Shown: one piece after another, positions 55,396 to 63,970 of the stretch
Numbering within the stretch: the stretch's first letter is position 1
Layout of the letters: each line of letters begins with the position of its first letter
Source: Plantactinospora soyae
GTDB taxonomy: Bacteria > Actinomycetota > Actinomycetes > Mycobacteriales > Micromonosporaceae
NCBI RefSeq assembly: GCF_014874095.1
Contig: NZ_JADBEB010000001.1
Span: forward strand, 3,224,001-3,288,000
Direction of reading: 5' to 3'
DNA length: 64,000 nt
Notes under the pieces: generated by a model
The model's input: only the letters and a program-made list of their open reading frames with translations
Database searches by the model: none
Told to the model about the DNA's origin: nothing
Made by a program: the position numbers and the translations under genes

Positions 55396-56115
55396 GTGCC
55401 CGGTGGGCGACTTCGGCCGGTCGATCTGGCCCGCGAACACGGCCTCTCCACCCAGGCGATCCGGAACTACGAGGACGCGGGCATCCTGCCACCGGCGGAC
55501 CGGACACCGAACGGCTACCGGATCTACACCCCGCTGCACGCCCAGGCGCTCCGGGTCTTCGGGGCCCTGGTACCGGCACACGGCCACGCAACCGCGACGG
55601 AGATCATGCGGGCCGTGAACCAGGACTCCGTACAGGACGCGCTCACGCTGGTCGACGAGAGCCACGCGCAGTCGCTACAGGACCGGCACACGTTGCTGGC
55701 GGTCGAAAGGGCCCTGCACGACCTGACGGCGACGGAACTGCCCGTTCCGACCCAGGCCGGGGTGACGTTCGTCGGCCCTCTCGCCCGGCGACTGGGGATC
55801 CGCCCCGCCACCCTGCGCAAGTGGGAGCGGGCCGGCCTGGTCCACCCGCACCGGGAGCCGAGGACGGGCTACCGCGTCTACGCCCCGGCGGACGTCCGCG
55901 ACGCCCAGTTGACACACCAGCTGCGTCGCGGCGGATATCTTCTCCGCCAGATCGCCCCGCTGCTGGACCAGGTGCGGGCGGCCGGCGGGGTGGGTCCGCT
56001 GGAGACCGCCCTGACCGCGTGGCGGGACCGGTTGACCACGCGCAGCGTCGCCATGCTGGCGGCTGCCGGGGAACTCCACACCTACCTGGCGCAGCGGCCC
56101 TCGGCATCGCGTTGA
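55396..56115 (+). CDS. MerR-type regulator with two HTH domains (TioE-like)
   Basis: A 239-residue protein with two MerR winged helices. The first (LRPVDLAREHGLSTQAIRNY, ILPPADRTPNGYRIYTP, residues 5-45) and the second (VGPLARRLGIRPATLRKWER, GLVHPHREPRTGYRVYAP, about 122-165) are separated by a helical segment. This layout matches the TioE family of actinomycete regulators. MerR proteins usually act as dimers with one HTH each; two in one chain suggests a pseudo-dimer. GTG 55396 is the start. No effector domain is seen. Confidence 0.85.
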   Translation: MPGGRLRPVDLAREHGLSTQAIRNYEDAGILPPADRTPNGYRIYTPLHAQALRVFGALVPAHGHATATEIMRAVNQDSVQDALTLVDESHAQSLQDRHTLLAVERALHDLTATELPVPTQAGVTFVGPLARRLGIRPATLRKWERAGLVHPHREPRTGYRVYAPADVRDAQLTHQLRRGGYLLRQIAPLLDQVRAAGGVGPLETALTAWRDRLTTRSVAMLAAAGELHTYLAQRPSASR

Positions 56116-56164
56116 GGACCCGAATCGACTTGCCCGGCGGCGACTCCGTACCCATTCTGCTGCG

Positions 56165-56857
56165 GTGGACATGACGCTCGGGAAGAACGCGATGCCGCGT
56201 ACGGTGGCCGAGGCGGAAGCCGTACAGGATCGGCTACGGCCGTTGGTCGATCTGGTGGGGCCGGGGCCGACCGCGCCCCGGACGGTGGCCGGCCTCGACG
56301 TGGCGTACGCCGAGGACGGCGACCGGCTCGCCGCCGCCGTGACGGTGCTCGACGCCGACACCCTGGCCGTGCTGGACACGGCGGTGACCATCGGTCGGGC
56401 CGCCTTCGACTACGTTCCCGGGCTGTTCGCGTTCCGGGAACTGCCGGCGCTGCTGACGGCGCTGGACCGGTTGACGGTGCAGCCGGACCTGCTGGTCTGC
56501 GACGGTCACGGGCTCGCCCATCCACGCCGCTTCGGGTTGGCCTGCCACCTGGGCGTGCTCACCGGTCGACCGGCGATCGGGGTGGGCAAGACCCCGCTGA
56601 TCGGGGACTGGACCGAACCGGGCCGGCCACGCGGCTCCTGGACGCCGCTGGTCGACGGGACCGAGCCGGTCGGTCGGGTGCTGCGTACCCAGGACGGCGT
56701 CAAGCCGGTCTTCGTCTCGGTCGGCCACCGGATGGACCTGGACAACGCCTGCGCGCAGGTGCTCAGGCTGGCTTCCCGGTACCGGTTGCCGGAGACCACC
56801 CGGTCCGCCGACCGGCTGTGCCGCGACGAGCTGCGCAGATCCGCCGGACGGGGCTGA
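56165..56857 (+). CDS. nfi: endonuclease V (deoxyinosine-specific DNA repair)
   Basis: A 230-residue endonuclease V. Conserved elements: TVAGLDVAYAED (metal-binding Asp), FDYVPGLFAFRELPALL (Tyr wedge and Glu), LLVCDGHGLAHPRRFGLACH (second metal Asp), and GVGKTPLIG. The enzyme cuts the second phosphodiester 3' to deoxyinosine and starts repair of deaminated adenine. GTG 56165 is used; ATG 56171 is equally possible. It stands alone downstream of the MerR gene. Confidence 0.93.
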   Translation: MDMTLGKNAMPRTVAEAEAVQDRLRPLVDLVGPGPTAPRTVAGLDVAYAEDGDRLAAAVTVLDADTLAVLDTAVTIGRAAFDYVPGLFAFRELPALLTALDRLTVQPDLLVCDGHGLAHPRRFGLACHLGVLTGRPAIGVGKTPLIGDWTEPGRPRGSWTPLVDGTEPVGRVLRTQDGVKPVFVSVGHRMDLDNACAQVLRLASRYRLPETTRSADRLCRDELRRSAGRG

Positions 56858-57011
56858 TCCCATCGGCTCGCCGGCCGGTAGCCGACCGCCGACCCGACCC
56901 GTCCGGGCAGATCCGAGGATTCGTTCGATGGCTGGCCGGGCATGACAGAGGTCGGCGTCGGGGCCCCCGGTAGCCTGTGCCCGGACCTGCACTGCGACGA
57001 GCGAGGTGAGC

Positions 57012-58505
57012 ATGTCGGTACGGCGTGGAGCGACCTGGCTGGCGACCGTCTGCGTGGCGTTCGGCGCGACGGTGTCGCTGGGTGCGGCTCCGGCCGCCGC
57101 CGAGGGTGAGACGGTCCGGGTCCGGGCCCCCAGTGCGTTGAACGCGGGCGGCTCGCCCGGGTCGGTGACGGTGAACGTCTCGATGCGCGGCGGCGACTGT
57201 GTGAACGTCCGTACCGGACTCGGCATCCGACTGCCGGGGCTGACCGCCGATCGGGTCGAGGTGCGGGTCGCGGCGGACGGTGACTGGCGTCCGGTACAGG
57301 TCTCCGACGGTGCCGACGGGCTGGTCGCCACCCAGCGCACCGCGCCGGACCGACCCGTGCTCTGCGCCCGGAAGAGCGTCTCCAGCCGGTACCGGGTGAG
57401 CCTGCTGGCCGGTGCGCCGGCCGGCCGGGTGACGGTGGTGGCGGAGGCGTACACCGCAGCCGGCAGGTTGCTCGGCCGGGACTCCGACACGGCCCGCGTC
57501 GGCGGCCGGACCGGGACGACCCCCTCGCCAACCAGGAAGAGTCCCACTACGGAGCCGGTCGAGAGCCCGGTGGCCACCGAGGAGGCTGTGGTGCCAACCC
57601 AGGAGGTGGCCGCCGCGCTGCCGAACCAGACCGCCGCGGCGTCGGATTCCGGAACTTCGCTCGGCATCGGTGCGATGGTGATGATCGTCGGCGTCGTGAT
57701 GGTCGTGATCGGAATCGCCCTGCTGGTGCTGCTCATCCGGCGCGGCCGGACGGATCGCCGTGCTCCGGCCGCTGAGCCGGCCACCGCTGGGCCGCCGGCC
57801 GGTGGATGGCAGACCCGCGTTCCGCCGACCCCACGACCGGCGGCGGTGTACGGCGGCGGCGCTGCGAGCGGTGGCGGCGATCCGACGATGATGCTGCCCG
57901 GAGGCGGTGACCGGACCGTCGCGCTGCCGACCGGTGCCGATCCGACCATGATGCTGCCCTCGGGCGGCGGTGACCGGACCGTGGCGTTGCCCGGCGCTGG
58001 CCGCCCGACTCCGGGGCGACCCGGTGCTGCCGGCCCGACTCCGGGGCGACCCGGTGGCGGCACCCCGACCCTGATCCCCGATCCGAGCGCGGGGCGACCC
58101 GGTGGCGGTGACCCGACCCTGATCCTGCCCGCCCGTACGCCGCCCCGGCAGCCCCGCCCGGCCCCGCCGACCCCGTCCGCTTCCGGCTCGCCGACCCCGT
58201 CCGCTTCCGGCTCGCCGACCCCGTCCGCTTCCGGGTCGCCGACCCCGTCCGGTCCCGGCTCGCCGATCCCGTCGGCTTCCGGCTCGCCGATCCCGTCGGC
58301 TTCCGGCTCGCCAGCCCCGTCCGGTCCCGGCTCGCCGGCTCCCTCCGGTGCCGCGTCGCCGGCTCCGTCGGGCTCCGGGGCGTCGGCCCCCGCCGGTTCC
58401 GGGTCACCGACGGCGTCCGATTCCGGTTCGCCGGGGCAGCCGCCGACGGCTCCCGGTCCGGACGCCACCCTGATCCTGCCCACCAATCCGCCGAAGCCGC
58501 GCTGA
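57012..58505 (+). CDS. secreted-domain membrane protein with cytoplasmic T-x-x-L-P repeats and Pro/Ser tail
   Basis: A 497-residue protein. Signal peptide (1-35; cleavage near APAAAEG), extracytoplasmic beta-like domain (about 36-165) with two Cys (GDCVNVRTG, VLCARK), Thr/Pro linker, membrane helix (about 219-244), then a cytoplasmic tail. The tail repeats a short motif: DPTMMLP, DRTVALP, DPTMMLP, DRTVALP, TPTLIPD, DPTLILP and DATLILP. Between the last two is a Pro/Ser minisatellite region. The threonines with Leu at +3 fit the FHA-domain ligand pattern (pT-x-x-I/L/V/D), suggesting phosphorylation by Ser/Thr kinases. ATG 57012 has AGGTGAGC upstream. No enzyme domain is seen. Confidence 0.8.
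   Translation: MSVRRGATWLATVCVAFGATVSLGAAPAAAEGETVRVRAPSALNAGGSPGSVTVNVSMRGGDCVNVRTGLGIRLPGLTADRVEVRVAADGDWRPVQVSDGADGLVATQRTAPDRPVLCARKSVSSRYRVSLLAGAPAGRVTVVAEAYTAAGRLLGRDSDTARVGGRTGTTPSPTRKSPTTEPVESPVATEEAVVPTQEVAAALPNQTAAASDSGTSLGIGAMVMIVGVVMVVIGIALLVLLIRRGRTDRRAPAAEPATAGPPAGGWQTRVPPTPRPAAVYGGGAASGGGDPTMMLPGGGDRTVALPTGADPTMMLPSGGGDRTVALPGAGRPTPGRPGAAGPTPGRPGGGTPTLIPDPSAGRPGGGDPTLILPARTPPRQPRPAPPTPSASGSPTPSASGSPTPSASGSPTPSGPGSPIPSASGSPIPSASGSPAPSGPGSPAPSGAASPAPSGSGASAPAGSGSPTASDSGSPGQPPTAPGPDATLILPTNPPKPR
58167..58430. repeat. 24-bp coding minisatellite (11 units)
   Basis: Eleven 24-bp units in frame, consensus CCGACCCCGTCCGCTTCCGG plus CTCG. They encode eight-residue blocks: PTPSASGS three times, PTPSGPGS, PIPSASGS twice, PAPSGPGS, PAPSGAAS, PAPSGSGA, SAPAGSGS, PTASDSGS. 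The first units are nearly identical and later ones diverge. Confidence 0.92.
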
Positions 58506-58778
58506 GCCGGCCGCCGGCCCGGCAACCCGTCGGCCCGGCGGGGCGCCCCGTCCACCGCCGATGTCGGCCGGACCGCCGCCCTGCGGCAGCGGAGGCCGGC
58601 GGGGGACCCGCGGCCAGGACCCGACCAGCGAAAACCGGCACCCACCAGCGAAAATCAGCAGTACCCAGGCGCGTCGACCAGCTTGCGGCCGACCGGTCGA
58701 TCGCCTTGGGGCGGGCCACGGCGTTCGGCTCCGATACGCTCAGGCCGTTGACTGGGTGTCCGGGTGAGAGGCGAGATC

Positions 58779-60164
58779 TTGTCTGATTTGTCCGCTATCG
58801 TCAAGGCGTACGACGTCCGTGGCACCGTTCCCGGCCAGTGGGACGAGGCGGCCGCCGAGGCGTTGGGGGCGGCCTTCGCGCAACTCCTGCGTACCTCCGG
58901 GGAGCACCGCGACACGGTCGTGATCGCCCACGATATGCGGGAGTCGTCCCCGGGTCTCGCCGCCGCCTTCGCCGACGGGGTCCGGGCGGAGGGGCTGGGC
59001 GTGCTCGACGTCGGACTGGGCAGCACCGACCTGCTCTACTACGCCTCGGGCAGCCTCGACCTGCCGGGCGCCATGTTCACCGCCAGCCACAACCCGGCGG
59101 CGTACAACGGCATCAAGATGTGCCGGGCCGGGGCCAGGCCGATCGGGCAGGACACCGGCCTCACCGAACTGCGGGACCGGGCCCAGGCACTGCTGGACAA
59201 GGCGGAGCCGCGACCGGTCGAGGAGCCCCGCCCGCCACTGCGCCGCCGCGACCTGCTCGCCGAGTACGCCGCCCATCTGCGGACCCTGGTCGACCTGTCC
59301 GGGATCCGCCCGCTCAAGGTGGTCATCGACGCGGGGAACGGCATGGGCGGGCACACCGTACCGGCGGTGCTCGGCGCGACGGTTCTGCCGGCCCTGCCGC
59401 TGGACATCGTGCCGCTGTACTTCGAACTCGACGGCTCGTTCCCGAACCACGAGGCCAACCCGCTGGACCCGGCGAACCTGGTCGACCTCCAGGCGGCCGT
59501 CACCCGGCACGGCGCCGACCTCGGACTGGCCTTCGACGGGGACGCGGACCGCTGCTTCGTGATCGACGAACGGGGCGCGCCGGTCTCCCCGTCGGCGATC
59601 ACCGCCCTGGTCGCGGTCCGGGAACTGGCCAAGCACCCGGGCGCCACGATCATCCACAACCTGATCACGTCCAGCGCGGTACCGGAGATCGTCCGGGAGC
59701 ACGGTGGGCAGCCGGTGCGGAGCCGGGTCGGACACTCGTTCATCAAGGCCGACATGGCCCGGACCAACGCGGCCTTCGGCGGCGAGCACTCCGCGCACTA
59801 CTACTTCCGGGACTTCTGGTTCGCCGACACCGGAATGCTCGCCGCGATGCACCTGCTGGCGGCGCTGGGCGAGCAGGAGGCACCCCTGTCCGACCTGGCC
59901 CGGGCCTACCAGCGGTACGCCGCCTCCGGCGAGATCAACTCGACCGTACCGGACCAGCAGGTCAAGCTGGCCGACGTCCGGCGGGCGTACCCGGACGCGG
60001 AGACCGACGAGCTGGACGGTCTCACCATGCGCTTTCCCGACGGGGCCTGGATCAACCTGCGCCCCTCCAACACCGAACCGCTGCTCCGACTCAACGTCGA
60101 GGCGCCCACCCCGGAACGGATGGCAGCACTGCGCGACGACGTACTCGGGCTGGTTCGCCGATAA
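58779..60164 (+). CDS. manB: phosphomannomutase/phosphoglucomutase
   Basis: A 461-residue alpha-D-phosphohexomutase. The phosphoserine loop is TASHNPAAYNGIK (Ser near 101), the metal loop DGDADRC (near 254), the sugar loop GGEHSAHYYF, and the phosphate loop RPSNTEPLLRL near the end. It interconverts mannose 6-phosphate and mannose 1-phosphate for GDP-mannose and wall glycans. TTG 58779 is chosen because AGGCGAG lies just upstream and the protein then reads MSDLSAIVKAYDVRG; GTG 58764 is the alternative. The 273 bp upstream hold no gene, only a repeated ACCAGCGAAAA motif near 58622 and 58646. Confidence 0.94.
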   Translation: MSDLSAIVKAYDVRGTVPGQWDEAAAEALGAAFAQLLRTSGEHRDTVVIAHDMRESSPGLAAAFADGVRAEGLGVLDVGLGSTDLLYYASGSLDLPGAMFTASHNPAAYNGIKMCRAGARPIGQDTGLTELRDRAQALLDKAEPRPVEEPRPPLRRRDLLAEYAAHLRTLVDLSGIRPLKVVIDAGNGMGGHTVPAVLGATVLPALPLDIVPLYFELDGSFPNHEANPLDPANLVDLQAAVTRHGADLGLAFDGDADRCFVIDERGAPVSPSAITALVAVRELAKHPGATIIHNLITSSAVPEIVREHGGQPVRSRVGHSFIKADMARTNAAFGGEHSAHYYFRDFWFADTGMLAAMHLLAALGEQEAPLSDLARAYQRYAASGEINSTVPDQQVKLADVRRAYPDAETDELDGLTMRFPDGAWINLRPSNTEPLLRLNVEAPTPERMAALRDDVLGLVRR

Positions 60165-60230
60165 GATCCTCCGCGCCGGTCGGACACCGCCGTTCTCGAC
60201 CGCCCGCACGAACGTGGAAGGAGCCGCACA

Positions 60231-60449
60231 GTGGCCCTCGACCCGCAGTTGCTGGAGATTCTGGCCTGTCCGGACACGCATCACGCCCCGCTCGACTACG
60301 ACTCGGCGGCGCAGACCCTGACCTGCACCGAGTGCGGGCGGATCTTCGAGGTACGCGATGACGTACCGGTGCTGCTCCTGGACGAGGCGCGCGGTGGCCC
60401 CGCGGAACAGCCGGGTGGAGCCGCCAGCGGCACGACGGACCCCCGGTGA
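60231..60449 (+). CDS. Trm112-like zinc-ribbon protein
   Basis: A 72-residue Trm112-family protein: LDPQLLEILACPDTHHAPLD, TLTCTECGRIFEVRDDVPVL. Two Cys pairs (one as C-P-D-T-H with a missing partner Cys, the other CTEC) suggest a zinc ribbon with one degenerate pair. In other organisms Trm112 proteins activate methyltransferases; in actinomycetes this gene is regularly found between phosphomannomutase and the SIS isomerase. GTG 60231 has GAAGGAG upstream; the stop overlaps the next start. Confidence 0.9.
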   Translation: MALDPQLLEILACPDTHHAPLDYDSAAQTLTCTECGRIFEVRDDVPVLLLDEARGGPAEQPGGAASGTTDPR

Positions 60450-61639
60450 TGGACGGTACGGCCGGTCTGCGCGGCCGCCCGGTTGTCGACGACACGCTGC
60501 TCGACGACGTCGCCGCGCTGTCCGAGAGCGACCCGGGCGGCATGCTCCGGCACACCGCCGCCGCCGGAGCACAGGTCCGCGAGTCGGCGTCCCTGGCCGC
60601 CGAGGCCAACCTCGGGGTCCTCGCCGACGAGGGCCGTCCCCGGGCCGTCATCATCGCCGGCATCGGCACCGCGGCCCGGACCGGCGAGATCCTGGCCACG
60701 GTCGCCGGCCCGCGCTGCCCGGTTCCGGTCATCGGGCACCGAAGTGCCGGGGTTCCCGGCTGGGTCGGTGCGGCGGACGTGGTCATCGCGGTCAGCGCCT
60801 CGGGGCGCAGCCCGGAGGCGCTCGGCGCGGCCGAGGCCGCGGCCCGGCGCGGGGCCCGGCTGGTCGCGATCGGCGCGCCGGACTCGCAGCTCCAGTCGGT
60901 CGCCGAGGGCGCTCGGGCGCCGTTCATCCCGGTGCCCCGCCGGGCGCCGGCCCGGGCCAGCCTGTGGGCGCTGACCGTCCCGGTACTGCTCGCCGCCCGC
61001 GCGCTCGGCCTGGTCAAGGTGAACGAGGCGGACCTGGCCGAGACGGCGGCCCGGCTGGACGCCGAGGCCGACCGGTGCCGTCCCTCCGCCGAGTCCTTCG
61101 TCAACCCGGCCAAGTCCCTGGCGCTGGGGCTGGCCGGCTCGGTGCCGATCGTCTGGGGCTCGTCCCCGCTGGCGACGGTGGCGGCCCGACGGTTCGGCGA
61201 CACGCTCTCGGCGAACGCGCGGTACCCGGTGGTGGCCGGTGCGCTCGGCGAGGCGGGCCGGGGTCGGGTGGGCCTGCTCGACGGGGTCTTCGGCGGCCTC
61301 GCCGAAACGAGCCGGGACATCTTCGCCGACCCCGGGAACGAGCCGACGGGGACCAGGCTGCGGCTGGTGCTGCTCCGGGACGGCGGCCTCAACGCCGACG
61401 ACGACTCCGACGAGCCGTTCGTGGTGGAGGAGCGCCGGGCCGACGCGGTGCAGACCCTCGCCGAGCGGCGGGGTGTGCGCTGCGACGTGGTCACCGCCGA
61501 GGGCGGATCCGCCCTGGAGCGGCTCGCCTCGCTGACCGCGGTACCCGACTTCGCCTCGATCTATCTGGCCCTGGCCCACGGCCTCGACCCGATGGCGGTA
61601 CCGGCCATCACCGAGATGAAGGAGCTCTCCAACCCGTGA
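60446..61639 (+). CDS. SIS domain phosphoglucose/phosphomannose isomerase-like protein
   Basis: A 397-residue double-SIS protein. It shows VIIAGIGTAARTGEILATVA, ADVVIAVSASGRSPEALGAA (sugar-phosphate-binding Ser/Gly loop), and NPAKSLALGLAGSVPIVWG. It resembles bifunctional glucose/mannose-6-phosphate isomerases, which interconvert fructose 6-phosphate with glucose or mannose 6-phosphate. The catalytic Glu/His are not certain by eye, so it may be a regulatory or specialised relative. GTG 60446 overlaps the Trm112 stop; ATG 60449 follows. Confidence 0.87.
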   Translation: MMDGTAGLRGRPVVDDTLLDDVAALSESDPGGMLRHTAAAGAQVRESASLAAEANLGVLADEGRPRAVIIAGIGTAARTGEILATVAGPRCPVPVIGHRSAGVPGWVGAADVVIAVSASGRSPEALGAAEAAARRGARLVAIGAPDSQLQSVAEGARAPFIPVPRRAPARASLWALTVPVLLAARALGLVKVNEADLAETAARLDAEADRCRPSAESFVNPAKSLALGLAGSVPIVWGSSPLATVAARRFGDTLSANARYPVVAGALGEAGRGRVGLLDGVFGGLAETSRDIFADPGNEPTGTRLRLVLLRDGGLNADDDSDEPFVVEERRADAVQTLAERRGVRCDVVTAEGGSALERLASLTAVPDFASIYLALAHGLDPMAVPAITEMKELSNP

Positions 61640-61706
61640 GCGAGCAGACCACCTGGCCCGGCGCCGCCGTGGCCCAGGACCCCGCCCGACGGAGCGAGGT
61701 GGGGAC

Positions 61707-62678
61707 ATGAGCGCGGGCGGGGGTACCAGGGCGATCCTGGCCGCGCTCTTCGCCAACCTGGGCATCGCGGTCACCAAGCTCGTCGCGTGGGGTCTGACCG
61801 GCTCCTCGTCGATGCTCGCCGAGTCGATCCACTCGTTGGCCGACTCCGGCAACCAGGCGCTGCTGCTGCTCGGCGGGCGCCGGGCCACCCGCCGCGCCAC
61901 CCCGCAACACCCCTTCGGGTACGGCCGCGAGCGGTACATCTACGCGTTCATCGTCTCCATCGTGCTGTTCAGCGTCGGCGGGCTCTTCGCGCTCTACGAG
62001 GCGTACCACAAGTACCACGAGCAGCAGGTGGACGGCCCGCACGGCATCGACAGCTGGCACTGGGTGCCGCCGACCGTGCTGGTGATCGCGATCATCCTGG
62101 AGTCGTTCTCGTTCCGGACCGCGATCAAGGAGTCGAACCTGGTCCGGGGCAAGGCGTCCTGGAAGGAGTTCGTCCGCCGGGCGAAGGCCCCGGAGCTGCC
62201 GGTGGTGCTGCTGGAGGACCTCGGCGCGCTACTCGGTCTGATCTTCGCCCTGGTGGGTGTCTCGATGACCCTGGCCACCGACAACGGGTACTGGGACGCG
62301 GCCGGCACGGCGGCGATCGGCCTGCTGCTGGTCACCATCGCCGTCATCCTGGCGATCGAGACCAAGAGCCTGCTGCTCGGCGAGGCGGGCAGCCCGGAGG
62401 ACGTGAAGAAGATCGAGCAGGCGATCGTCGCGGGTTCCGAGGTCGAGCGGATCATCCACATGAAGACGCTGCACCTGGGTCCGGAGGAGCTGCTGGTGGC
62501 GGCCAAGGTGGCGGTACGGCCGTACGCCACGGCGGCCGAGCTGGCCGAGGGGATCAACTCGGTCGAGGCGCGGATCCGCAACTCCGTGCCGATCGCCCGG
62601 GTCATCTATCTGGAGCCGGACATCTACCGCAACGTGGAACAGCCCGCCGACGGGGTTCCGGAGCTCAAGGAGACCTGA
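61707..62678 (+). CDS. cation diffusion facilitator (CDF) transporter
   Basis: A 323-residue CDF protein. Helix 2 has AESIHSLADSGNQALLLLGG with the metal His and Asp; helix 5 region has VVLLEDLGALLGLIFALVG with Asp; the C-terminal cytoplasmic domain (about 225-310) has the usual beta-alpha-beta fold. There is an unusual extracellular loop (YHKYHEQQVDGPHGIDSWHW) rich in His, which may bind metal. It exports divalent cations such as zinc or manganese by proton exchange. It sits in the sugar-phosphate gene row, immediately before manA (adjacent stop and start). Confidence 0.92.
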   Translation: MSAGGGTRAILAALFANLGIAVTKLVAWGLTGSSSMLAESIHSLADSGNQALLLLGGRRATRRATPQHPFGYGRERYIYAFIVSIVLFSVGGLFALYEAYHKYHEQQVDGPHGIDSWHWVPPTVLVIAIILESFSFRTAIKESNLVRGKASWKEFVRRAKAPELPVVLLEDLGALLGLIFALVGVSMTLATDNGYWDAAGTAAIGLLLVTIAVILAIETKSLLLGEAGSPEDVKKIEQAIVAGSEVERIIHMKTLHLGPEELLVAAKVAVRPYATAAELAEGINSVEARIRNSVPIARVIYLEPDIYRNVEQPADGVPELKET

Positions 62679-63854
62679 GTGGAGCCGCTTCACGGCCGGA
62701 TCCGTGACTACGCGTGGGGATCGCGTACGGTGCTGGCGCAGTTGCAGGGCCGGCCCGCGCCGAGCGCGGGACCCGAGGCCGAACTGTGGCTCGGCGCCCA
62801 CCCCGGTGACCCGAGTACGGTGCACCGCGGCGGGGCGCCGCTGAGCCTGGTCGACGCGTTCGCCACCGACCCGGGGCGCTGGCTCGGCGCCGACGTGATC
62901 GACCGGTTCGGGCAGCGCCTGCCGTTCCTGCTCAAGGTGCTGGCCCCGGAGGCGCCGCTGTCGCTACAGGCGCATCCGGACGCCGAGCAGGCCCGGGCCG
63001 GTTACGCCGCCGAGATGACGGATCCGGAGCTGACCCACCGCAACTACGTCGATCCGTACCACAAGCCGGAGCTGCTGGTCGCGGTCTCGCCGTTCCAGGC
63101 CCTCTGCGGTTTCCGGGACCCGAAGCTCTCCGCCGACCTGCTCGACGCCTTCGGGGTGGCCGCGCTCGATCCGGTCGTCGACGCGCTGCGGGCCGGTACG
63201 GACGGGCTGCGCGAGGCCGTACGCACGTTGCTCGGCTGGCCGGTGCCGGACCGGGCGGCGCTGGTGGCGGCGGTCGTGGCGGCGGATCTTCCGGAGCAGT
63301 ACGCCCAGGCCGGTGCGTTGGTCCGCGATCTCGCCGGGCGGTATCCGGCCGACCCCGGTGTGCTGGTCGCGCTCCTGCTCAACCACGTCAGCCTCGCGCC
63401 GGGCGAGGCGATCTGGATGCCGGCCGGCAACCTGCACGCCTACCTGTACGGCGCCGGGGTGGAGATCCTGGCGGCCAGTGACAACGTGCTGCGGGGCGGA
63501 CTGACGCCGAAGCACGTCGACGTGCCGGAACTGCTCCGGGTGCTCCGCTTCGAGGTGCTCGTCGATCCGGTGGTTCCACCGGTCCCGGTCACGCCCGGAG
63601 TGGTCACCTGGCCGGTTCCGGTGGACGACTTCGCGCTGCACGGCGTACGCCTCGGCGAGGCGGTGGGGTCGGCCCGGATCGAACTCCGTGGCCCTCGGAT
63701 CGCGCTCTGCCTGGCCGGCGAGGTGACCGTGGCGGACGGGGCGGGCTCGGCCCGGCTCGGCCCCGGCCAGTCGGCGATCGGCCCGGCGGACGGCGGGCCG
63801 CTGACCGTGAGCGGAACCGGAGAGGTCTACGTCGCCTCGGTCGGGCTCGGCTGA
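62679..63854 (+). CDS. manA: mannose-6-phosphate isomerase, type I
   Basis: A 391-residue cupin-type isomerase converting mannose 6-phosphate to fructose 6-phosphate. Zinc-site regions: SLQAHPDAEQAR (Gln and His, about 95-106), DPYHKPELLVAV (Glu), and WMPAGNLHAYLYGAG with the conserved His and Arg region. The GTG start follows the CDF stop codon directly. Together with manB and the SIS isomerase it covers fructose 6-phosphate to mannose 1-phosphate for GDP-mannose. A duplicated 23-bp segment overlaps its stop codon. Confidence 0.94.
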   Translation: MEPLHGRIRDYAWGSRTVLAQLQGRPAPSAGPEAELWLGAHPGDPSTVHRGGAPLSLVDAFATDPGRWLGADVIDRFGQRLPFLLKVLAPEAPLSLQAHPDAEQARAGYAAEMTDPELTHRNYVDPYHKPELLVAVSPFQALCGFRDPKLSADLLDAFGVAALDPVVDALRAGTDGLREAVRTLLGWPVPDRAALVAAVVAADLPEQYAQAGALVRDLAGRYPADPGVLVALLLNHVSLAPGEAIWMPAGNLHAYLYGAGVEILAASDNVLRGGLTPKHVDVPELLRVLRFEVLVDPVVPPVPVTPGVVTWPVPVDDFALHGVRLGEAVGSARIELRGPRIALCLAGEVTVADGAGSARLGPGQSAIGPADGGPLTVSGTGEVYVASVGLG

Positions 63855-63888
63855 GGCAGGTTCCTTCGGGCTCGGCTGAGCCAGGTTC
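63841..63888. repeat. 25-bp-period duplication at the 3' end of manA
   Basis: TCGGGCTCGGCTGAG followed by GCAGGTTC (63841-63863) is repeated with one change (G to C) at 63866-63888. The first copy contains the last codons and stop of manA; the second copy repeats that stop in non-coding DNA. This points to a recent tandem duplication. Confidence 0.75.
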
Positions 63889-63970
63889 GTGCGGTACGGC
63901 CAGAACGCGAGTGCCCACGAAACGGAAATTTGCGGATCAGCTTGACACCTACCTTGCCCAGTGTGACGCT

